The notes below the pieces were generated by a model, which searched no databases, was not told the DNA's origin, and saw nothing but the letters and a program-made list of their open reading frames with translations. A stretch of 31,974 nt of DNA from positions 1 to 31,974 of the forward strand of contig CANQWZ010000004.1 of the NCBI GenBank assembly GCA_947627685.1, in the 5' to 3' direction. A program made the translations under genes and the position numbers. This DNA is from an uncultured Bacilli bacterium. GTDB lineage: Bacteria > Bacillota_I > Bacilli_A > ML615J-28 > CAG-313. Every line of letters starts with the position of its first letter. The first letter of the stretch is position 1. Below are positions 26,387 through 31,974 of this stretch, one piece after another.

Positions 26387-27066
26387 ATTATCGATCTCCC
26401 TTGAACATTAATTTTTCTTAAATCTTTTATTTTGAGTAGTTTTTTTAGTAATTCAACCATTTGCTTTTCATCTTTTTCTAAGTCATCAAAAGAAAAATTG
26501 ATTAACATTACTAAAACATTTTTAGTTTTACTAGTTATAGCAGTCCTTGTGGTATCACTAGTTGGACTACCAAAAGGTGATATATCATCAGTATAAAGAG
26601 GCAAATTTTGAACATTAATTTTACCACGATTAATGCCATAATATTCATCCTCATCTGTACCGATTCTAATAAAGATATCACCCTTAATTTCATCCAAATC
26701 GGCCACACAAACACTTTTTAAAAAGGTAAGTGATAATAAATTACCGATATCAATAACATTACCAAGGCGGTATATATTACCATATTTGATGATTCTTCTT
26801 AGTAATGCCTCACATGCAACTCTAGTGTGCGATGGATCTTTACCAAGCCTTTTATAAGCATCACGAGCTTCTTTAATTCTTTTGATATTTACTACATCAT
26901 CTAAGCTATACTTACTTTTTAAAGTGCTACTTAAATCATCTAGTGTAGTAGTGATAGCCTCTGATAAATGATTACTATCATTAATTTCTAACAAACTAAA
27001 AGTATATGCCACAATATTAAAACCAGGCAGTTTAGCTTTTAAATCATCAGAAATTTGCAATTTCAT
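26383..27066 (-). CDS. B3/B4 tRNA-binding-domain protein (PheRS beta-like editing domain)
   Basis: The 227-residue protein matches the free-standing B3/B4 domain of phenylalanyl-tRNA synthetase beta subunits: YKRLGKDPSHTRVACEALLR, then NVIDIGNLLSL, then DEDEYYGI and the loop around GSPTSDTTRT. In PheRS this domain deacylates mischarged tRNA; stand-alone homologues are widespread and mostly uncharacterised, though some act on mischarged tRNA. It overlaps the preceding coiled-coil gene by 20 bases and the glnS gene by four, so the three are tightly coupled. A role in quality control of a tRNA charged by the neighbouring synthetase is a reasonable inference but is not shown. GAGG nine bases before the ATG supports the start. 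Confidence 0.85.
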   Translation of the reverse strand: MKLQISDDLKAKLPGFNIVAYTFSLLEINDSNHLSEAITTTLDDLSSTLKSKYSLDDVVNIKRIKEARDAYKRLGKDPSHTRVACEALLRRIIKYGNIYRLGNVIDIGNLLSLTFLKSVCVADLDEIKGDIFIRIGTDEDEYYGINRGKINVQNLPLYTDDISPFGSPTSDTTRTAITSKTKNVLVMLINFSFDDLEKDEKQMVELLKKLLKIKDLRKINVQGRSII

Positions 27067-28648
27067 TTTCTAATTCCTCAATTTCTTTTTGTAATGTATC
27101 GTAGTTACTACATTTCATTTTAGCACTAGATACTTCAATATATTTATCGCTGATAAGAGCACTTAAAGCACGTTGTTTATCATATAAAGGTGGTAATTTA
27201 TTTTCACAAATTAAATTTTCTTCATATATACTAATAATTTTATAATCGTATTCATTTTGTTTTAACTGATATATTAAGTTTTCTAAATTTTTGGCCTCAT
27301 TGTTATATGTATCAATATCAGCTTGAAGAACTTTTAATTCATCATTTAATCTTATTAAATCGGTTTTACCATATGGATCATTTAAAACTTGTTTACGCGT
27401 TTCGGCTAAATTTTTTTCTTTAATTAGTAAACTATCAATCGTTTGTTTAATGGATGTTAATTTGAATTTAGCATTACTATAATCACTTAAAGTTTTAGCC
27501 CATTTTTGATTTGAGCTCATTATTTTTTTTGCCTCACTTATAAAGTTTTCGATTTCATCAACATTATTAGAAATCGTTTTATACATAGCTTGGAGCTCAT
27601 TATATTCACTATTAAGCGTATCATATTTTTCTTTATGAGGCATAATTTGTTCCATTTGTTCATTTAATTTAGCTAGTCTTAATTGTTTTTCTCTAAGTAG
27701 ATTAGATGCCGTATCAGCCACAGCTAAGTTATTTTTATAATCAAGAATCATTTCATCCATTTTTAAAGCAATTTGTTGATTAGTATATTCTAAAATTTGT
27801 AGATGTTTAATTTCATCTTTGATATTTTTTTCATGTTCTTTTTTTAAATTTGCAAATAACTCTAAAAGTTCTTCTTTAGCCTTCTTTTTAGAAGTTATTT
27901 CATAAACTAAAGCATCTAATTTCTTTTCGTTTTCTTCAAAAGAAATAATTTCAATTTGCTTTGCAAGACTATCTTTTTCGATTAGTAAAGCTTCATTTTG
28001 TTTTTTGATTTCTATTTCTAGTTGATTTAAATCTTCTAGTTTTTTTAGGGCTTCTTTGGCACTATCTAAATATTTGATAACCTCTAAATATAAAGTATAC
28101 TCTAAAACGTCACTAACAAAATTCATATAAGAAATAGTTTCATTAGTATCACCAATACTTAATTTAGATAATAAGTTATTATAATAATCAATATTAGTGT
28201 AATAGATGTTATCTTCTAAATTAGTTACTTCACTAGCAACCTTTTTAAAATCTTCACTTTTTTGATTATATTCTTTTGTATTTTGAGCAATAATTTGATC
28301 TATTTCATTTATACGACTATTAATATTTTGATTGTTTTTAGCAATTTCTTCTAGCATGTTTTCGTGGTCGGTTAAACTACTATATTCTTGTTCACATGAT
28401 GCAAGTTCTTCATCAATTGTGCTAGTGCGTTTATCTAATATGTATTTATGAATTTCTGAATAACGATTTAAATAATAATCGACTAAAGGGGAATTAACAG
28501 AAGACTGAGGTGTAGTAGAATTTAAACTAGGTAGTTTTTGATTTAACCTTCTTACTTCTTCTCTTAGAAATTGATTTTCCTCTTTTAGACGCATTATTTC
28601 TTTTTCTAAATCATTATTTGTTAAGTAATCGTCTTGATAATCATTCAT
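27047..28648 (-). CDS. Long coiled-coil protein of unknown function
   Basis: The 533-residue protein is nearly all charged coiled coil, rich in Glu, Lys, Leu, Asn and Gln, from about residue 10 to the C-terminus. It has breaks near 55-70 (a Pro/Ser/Thr-rich linker) and around 170. No signal peptide, membrane segment, Walker motif or enzyme motif is visible, so it is not an SMC ATPase although it resembles the arms of one. It shares one base with the groEL stop (TAATG), with GAGGAG eleven bases before its ATG, and overlaps the B3/B4 gene. A scaffold or structural role is all that can be suggested. The family is not recognised. Confidence 0.8.
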   Translation of the reverse strand: MNDYQDDYLTNNDLEKEIMRLKEENQFLREEVRRLNQKLPSLNSTTPQSSVNSPLVDYYLNRYSEIHKYILDKRTSTIDEELASCEQEYSSLTDHENMLEEIAKNNQNINSRINEIDQIIAQNTKEYNQKSEDFKKVASEVTNLEDNIYYTNIDYYNNLLSKLSIGDTNETISYMNFVSDVLEYTLYLEVIKYLDSAKEALKKLEDLNQLEIEIKKQNEALLIEKDSLAKQIEIISFEENEKKLDALVYEITSKKKAKEELLELFANLKKEHEKNIKDEIKHLQILEYTNQQIALKMDEMILDYKNNLAVADTASNLLREKQLRLAKLNEQMEQIMPHKEKYDTLNSEYNELQAMYKTISNNVDEIENFISEAKKIMSSNQKWAKTLSDYSNAKFKLTSIKQTIDSLLIKEKNLAETRKQVLNDPYGKTDLIRLNDELKVLQADIDTYNNEAKNLENLIYQLKQNEYDYKIISIYEENLICENKLPPLYDKQRALSALISDKYIEVSSAKMKCSNYDTLQKEIEELENEIANF

Positions 28649-30237
28649 TATAATAGATTCTCCTCATTTACTGGTGTTTTTTTATCGTTATTAATAATTG
28701 CACATTCAGTGGTTAAGAAAATTCCCGCAATGCTAATGGCACTCATAATAGCACTTTTTTCAACACTAGCAGGATCAATAATACCGGCTTTTTTCATATC
28801 AACAATCTTATCGCCAAGAGCATCATACCAAAGGGGGCCTTCTATTTTACTTAATATTTCTTGATAATCTACGCCCGCATTTTCACATATTTGTTTAAAT
28901 GGCATTTCTAACGCATCTTGTAAAATTTCTTTAGCAAGCCCATATTTAGGATCATTTATTTTAGCTAAGGCTTGGGCTATTTGATATAATACTTTGCCAC
29001 CACCTTCAATGATGCCCGATTGCATAGCCGCTTTAGTGGCATTTAAAGCATCTTCAATGCGAAGTTTTTTTTCTTTTAAAACTACTTCGGTCTCAGCCCC
29101 TACTTTGATTTGCGCAATACCACTAGCAATTTTTGCAATTCGCTCTTGTAATTTTTCTTTGTCATATTGACTAGTTAGGCCTTTTAATTCTTCTTGAAGT
29201 GATAAATTATAAGCTTTAATTGTATCGGTTAATTCTTGTCTACTTACGATGGTTGTTTGATCTTTGGATGATACTATTTTATCGGCCAACCCAAGTATAC
29301 TAACATCACCACTTGTAAGATCCATTCCAATACTAGAATCAACTAAAGTACTACCCGTTATGATAGCAATATCTTTTAACTGTTTTTGTTTTCTTTCACC
29401 AAATGATGGGGCTTTAACAACACAAACGTTAAATACGCCTCTTAATTTGTTTAAAATAAGGGCTCCTAAAACTTCTTGTTCGATATCATCACAAACGATA
29501 AAGAGGGGCTTACTACGTTTCATAGCTTCTTCAAGATATGGCACTAATTCTTGCATGGAAATAATTTTTTTATCTGTTACTAAAACAAGAGGCTTATCTA
29601 AAACAGCTTCGTTTTTATTTTCACTATTAATCATATAACTTGATAAGTATCCACGATCAAAAGAATAACCTTTGACTACATCTAAATAATCTTCTAAGCC
29701 TTGTGATTCTTCAATGGTAATAATACCATCTTTACCAACACTGTGATATGCTTTACTGATGAGTTTACCAATTTCACTAGAACCTGATGAAATGGTAGCA
29801 ATTTTTTCTAGATCATCGTTTGATAATACGGGTGTTGATACTTCATCAATCATTTGATTAATAACTGGCAAATAGTGATTAAAACCATTTCTTAAAATAA
29901 CAGGATTAGTACCACTAGCAATTCTTTTCATTCCTTCGCTAATTATTCTTGATGTAAGCAAGATAGCAGTCGTAGTACCATCGCCTACTAAATCGTTAGT
30001 TTTAGTAGCAGCTTCAATTAAAATACTAGCTCCTAAATTTTCATATTTATCTTCTAAAGTTATTGATTTAGCAATTGTTACACCATCATTAACAATAAGG
30101 GGTGCACCAAAATCTTGTTCAATTACAACATTTCTTCCTTTTGGCCCAAGAGTTACTTTGACAGCTTTCGCAAGGGTTGTAGCACCTGATTCCATTTTAG
30201 TTCTGGCCTCAGTTGAAAATAATAATTTATTACTCAT
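28648..30237 (-). CDS. groEL: Chaperonin GroEL, short divergent form
   Basis: The 529-residue chaperonin has the conserved core: VTLGPKGRNVV (28-38), the NDGVTIAK loop, GDGTTT at 85-90 with the ATP-site Asp86, and EDALNATKAA with the catalytic Asp396 (the E. coli Asp398 equivalent). It assembles a double ring that folds proteins with GroES. It is shorter than the usual 540-548 residues, ends in NDKKTPVNEENLL, and lacks the Gly-Gly-Met repeat tail that lines the cavity. The apical domain is less conserved than the equatorial one. It overlaps groES by eight bases. Essential GroEL is likely, but a second copy elsewhere cannot be excluded. No CIRCE operator was found upstream of groES. Confidence 0.95.
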   Translation of the reverse strand: MSNKLLFSTEARTKMESGATTLAKAVKVTLGPKGRNVVIEQDFGAPLIVNDGVTIAKSITLEDKYENLGASILIEAATKTNDLVGDGTTTAILLTSRIISEGMKRIASGTNPVILRNGFNHYLPVINQMIDEVSTPVLSNDDLEKIATISSGSSEIGKLISKAYHSVGKDGIITIEESQGLEDYLDVVKGYSFDRGYLSSYMINSENKNEAVLDKPLVLVTDKKIISMQELVPYLEEAMKRSKPLFIVCDDIEQEVLGALILNKLRGVFNVCVVKAPSFGERKQKQLKDIAIITGSTLVDSSIGMDLTSGDVSILGLADKIVSSKDQTTIVSRQELTDTIKAYNLSLQEELKGLTSQYDKEKLQERIAKIASGIAQIKVGAETEVVLKEKKLRIEDALNATKAAMQSGIIEGGGKVLYQIAQALAKINDPKYGLAKEILQDALEMPFKQICENAGVDYQEILSKIEGPLWYDALGDKIVDMKKAGIIDPASVEKSAIMSAISIAGIFLTTECAIINNDKKTPVNEENLL

Positions 30238-30481
30238 TTTGATCCTCCACTTTGGCTATAATATTTTCAACACTCGTAATATAATATGTTTTACCATCTA
30301 ACATAAAACTTTTAGGGTTTAGGTTTAAAATAACTTCATCGTTAACTTTAATATTTTTGACAAGTTCACCAACATTTAAAACCACAAAACTTTCATCTTT
30401 AGCATTTGGCATATATATACCATTATGTTCATTTTGTATTTTCTTTTTTAATACTACATTATTATGAATTGCAATAATCAT
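30230..30481 (-). CDS. groES: Co-chaperonin GroES, short divergent form
   Basis: This 83-residue protein is the GroEL lid. The GroES pattern is seen as LKKKIQNEHNGIYMPNAKD (mobile loop, with GIYM in place of the usual GIVL), FVVLNVGE, VNDEVILN and a C-terminal YYITSVENIIAKVED. It is about eleven residues shorter than typical GroES, mostly by shortening of the mobile-loop flank and the roof hairpin. The start at 30481 has GGAGGA nine bases upstream and a consensus promoter. It overlaps groEL by eight bases, which supports the assignment. Sequence similarity alone would be weak; context makes it safe. Confidence 0.9.
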   Translation of the reverse strand: MIIAIHNNVVLKKKIQNEHNGIYMPNAKDESFVVLNVGELVKNIKVNDEVILNLNPKSFMLDGKTYYITSVENIIAKVEDQNE

Positions 30482-30507
30482 AAAACATAATCCTCCATAT
30501 TAATTTT

Positions 30508-30536
30508 ATTATAGCACATTTGTTGATTTTTTTCAA
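30508..30536 (-). promoter_or_regulatory. Consensus sigma-A promoter of the groES-to-uvrA operon
   Basis: TTGAAA (30531-30536), a 17-base spacer and TATAAT (30508-30513) on the minus strand; the leader before the groES ATG would be about 20 bases. No CIRCE inverted repeat (TTAGCACTC-N9-GAGTGCTAA) and no CtsR-like tandem repeat was found around it, so HrcA-type heat control is not visible. Confidence 0.9.
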
Positions 30537-30564
30537 GTCCCTTTTAATATTTTTTTATGAAGAA

Positions 30565-30589
30565 AAGTCCTAACTATTTGTTAGGACTT
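30565..30589 (-). terminator. Intrinsic terminator of hflX
   Basis: AAGTCCTAAC (30565-30574) and GTTAGGACTT (30580-30589) form a perfect 10-bp stem with a five-base loop; on the minus strand TTTTCTTC follows. The stem's first base falls within the hflX stop codon. The U tract is short, so termination may be partial, but no other signal separates hflX from the groES promoter. Confidence 0.75.
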
Positions 30590-31865
30590 AAATTATTAAT
30601 GATTTATAAAGATTATATAAATAATTACTCATGCTAACATCGACTAAAATACCATCATTTTGATAATTAAAAGTATGAATATTAGCTTTTGTTTTTAAAA
30701 TATTAAAGATTTCCCCTTTATCAAAAGGAATAAGTAGTTTAACTCTAACAAGATCAGGAAATAATTTTTCTTTCATATAACTTACTAGCTTTAAAAAACC
30801 TTCCTTAGTTTTGTTAGATATTATTATTTTATCACCATTTACCTTAGGTAAAAAGATGGTATTTTTTACTAGATCATTTTTATTTAATAGATATAACATT
30901 GGTATATTACTTACACCAAGGCTTGATAATACTTGATTGGTCGTATCTATTTGGAGCGCTGCACTAGGACTTGAGGCATCAACAACATGCACAATTAATG
31001 ATGCTTCTTTAATTTCTTCTAAAGTGGATTTAAAAGATTCAATCAAATGATGTGGTAGATTACTAACAAAACCTACGGTATCGGTAATTAAAATTTCTTC
31101 ATTGGTATCTAGTTTAATAGCCCTAGTAGATGTATCAAGGGTCGCAAAAAGCATATCTTCAACATATACTTCTTTGTTATTTTGCGAGGCATACATTGAT
31201 AGTAATGTATTAATAGTTGATGATTTTCCCGCATTAGTATACCCTACAAAAGCAACTATTTTAGCTTTGTTATCAAGGCGCTTTTTGCGTGCATTTTTAC
31301 GGCCTTTCACAATTAATGCTAATTCTTTTTGAGCTTTAGTAATTCTTTTTTCAATATGACGCCTGTCAGTTTCTAGTTTGGTTTCGCCGCTACCTCTAAG
31401 TACGCCACCTGCTCCACTTGATGTACCGCCCAGGCGGGACATATCTTGGTATGAGCCCGCAAGTCTTGGTAACATATATTTAAGCTTTGCTATCTCTACT
31501 TGTAAAATTGCTTCTTTTGTTCTTGCTCTTTTAGCAAAAATTTCTAAAATGAGCATTGTTCTATCTATTACTTCTACTTGTAAATATTCACTTAAATTAC
31601 GGTTTTGGGCCGGTGTTAATTCATCTAAAAAAACGATTGTATTAATAGCGTATGTATCTTTGAGTTTTTTTAATTCAGCCATTTTACCACTACCTATATA
31701 AGTAGCATTATTAAAGGTGGTTAAATTTTGGACGACTTCATCAATAACTTCCATTTGACAAGCCTCACATAAAGCAACTAACTCTTGTAATTCATAATTA
31801 AATATTTCATCAGTCGTATCATTTACGGCCACTATAATGGCCTTTTCTTTAACATTTTCTTCCAT
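30588..31865 (-). CDS. hflX: Ribosome-associated GTPase HflX
   Basis: From the ATG at 31865 the protein has 425 residues, the usual HflX length. The HflX N-terminal domain (TFNNATYIGSGKMAEL, LDELTPAQNRNLSEYLQVEV) precedes the glycine-rich GETKLETDRR motif and a G domain with GYTNAGKSS (about 208-216), DTVGFVSNLP and NKND. HflX splits stalled or heat-damaged ribosomes. An in-frame ATG eleven codons upstream (31898) is less likely, because AGGTGA sits just before the ATG at 31865. The loop before GETKLETD (LGGTSSGAGGVLRGS) differs from the common GGGIGTRGPG form. It lies 38 bases after the previous gene and ends in its own terminator, separate from groES. Confidence 0.96.
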   Translation of the reverse strand: MEENVKEKAIIVAVNDTTDEIFNYELQELVALCEACQMEVIDEVVQNLTTFNNATYIGSGKMAELKKLKDTYAINTIVFLDELTPAQNRNLSEYLQVEVIDRTMLILEIFAKRARTKEAILQVEIAKLKYMLPRLAGSYQDMSRLGGTSSGAGGVLRGSGETKLETDRRHIEKRITKAQKELALIVKGRKNARKKRLDNKAKIVAFVGYTNAGKSSTINTLLSMYASQNNKEVYVEDMLFATLDTSTRAIKLDTNEEILITDTVGFVSNLPHHLIESFKSTLEEIKEASLIVHVVDASSPSAALQIDTTNQVLSSLGVSNIPMLYLLNKNDLVKNTIFLPKVNGDKIIISNKTKEGFLKLVSYMKEKLFPDLVRVKLLIPFDKGEIFNILKTKANIHTFNYQNDGILVDVSMSNYLYNLYKSLII

Positions 31866-31903
31866 TAAATCACCTAACTTTTTTATATAGAATATCAAAT
31901 TTA

Positions 31904-31974
31904 TTAGTTTGTGTCAATTCGTTTGATAAAGCGTCTATCTTCTTTAACCTTTGCATATAATTCATCAACACTTA
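31904..31974 (-). CDS. C-terminal fragment of an unidentified upstream gene
   Basis: The minus strand is open from the window edge to a TAA at 31904-31906 and encodes about 22 residues (SVDELYAKVKEDRRFIKRID, then TN). The stop lies 38 bases before the hflX start, so the gene probably shares a transcript with hflX. Too little is present to name a family; the charged helix-like end is the only visible feature. Confidence 0.55.
   Translation of the reverse strand, partial: SVDELYAKVKEDRRFIKRIDTN

Noticed and set aside
30482..30587. CIRCE or CtsR operator upstream of groES
   Set aside because: No TTAGCACTC/GAGTGCTAA repeat or CtsR heptad repeat is present; only the promoter and the hflX terminator are seen.
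1..31974. Mycoplasma-type genetic code (UGA as Trp)
   Set aside because: glnS and the B3/B4 gene end in TGA at sensible positions and Trp codons are TGG.
1..31974. CRISPR arrays, tRNA, rRNA or insertion sequences
   Set aside because: No regularly spaced repeats, cloverleaf-like GC-rich segments or transposase genes other than the serine recombinase were found by reading.

Overview
The window is a very AT-rich stretch of a bacterial chromosome in which every supported gene lies on the minus strand. UGA is used as a normal stop (the GlnRS and B3/B4 genes end in TGA), Shine-Dalgarno sites of AGGAGG type are common, and the promoters are sigma-A-like (TTGAAA-17-TATAAT). With GroES/GroEL, PcrA-LigA-UvrA and HflX this points to a low-GC Firmicute/Bacilli-type organism, probably an uncultured gut lineage near Erysipelotrichia/RF39-type Bacilli. 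The lineage is an inference from style only. No rRNA, tRNA, CRISPR array or insertion sequence was seen.

Read in the direction of transcription (high to low coordinates), the window starts with the last codons of an unidentified gene and then hflX, which ends in a terminator. A strong promoter then begins a nine-gene housekeeping operon: groES, a divergent groEL without the Gly-Met tail, a coiled-coil protein, a tRNA-binding B3/B4-domain protein, glnS, pcrA, an alpha/beta hydrolase, ligA and uvrA. Junctions overlap or are only a few bases apart, and a hairpin terminator follows uvrA.

A second, self-contained operon follows, with its own consensus promoter. It encodes a TIR-domain protein with a C-terminal DUF6273-like module, a radical SAM/SPASM enzyme, an 842-residue helical protein with a coiled coil, a MinD/ParA-like ATPase with an Arg-variant P-loop (KGGSGRTT), and an 830-residue protein I do not recognise. 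The set resembles the TIR + radical SAM + KGGVGR-type ATPase gene sets proposed as NTP-dependent conflict systems in Actinobacteria, but has no visible small substrate peptide. It is the strongest candidate for an undescribed system here.

A third cluster holds a small protein with a phage tail-fibre-like N-terminal motif, an orphan MurE-like ligase without the UDP-binding N-terminal domain, a 1576-residue RHS/YD-repeat protein with a glycine-rich, hydrophobic variable tail, and a small membrane protein placed like an immunity gene. Its leader carries a promoter, a nine-G tract and a hairpin terminator ahead of the first gene. The window ends with a large serine recombinase, cut by the window edge, preceded by an intergenic region rich in inverted repeats. 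The recombinase side and the cargo-like content of positions 1-16940 suggest an accessory island next to conserved housekeeping genes.
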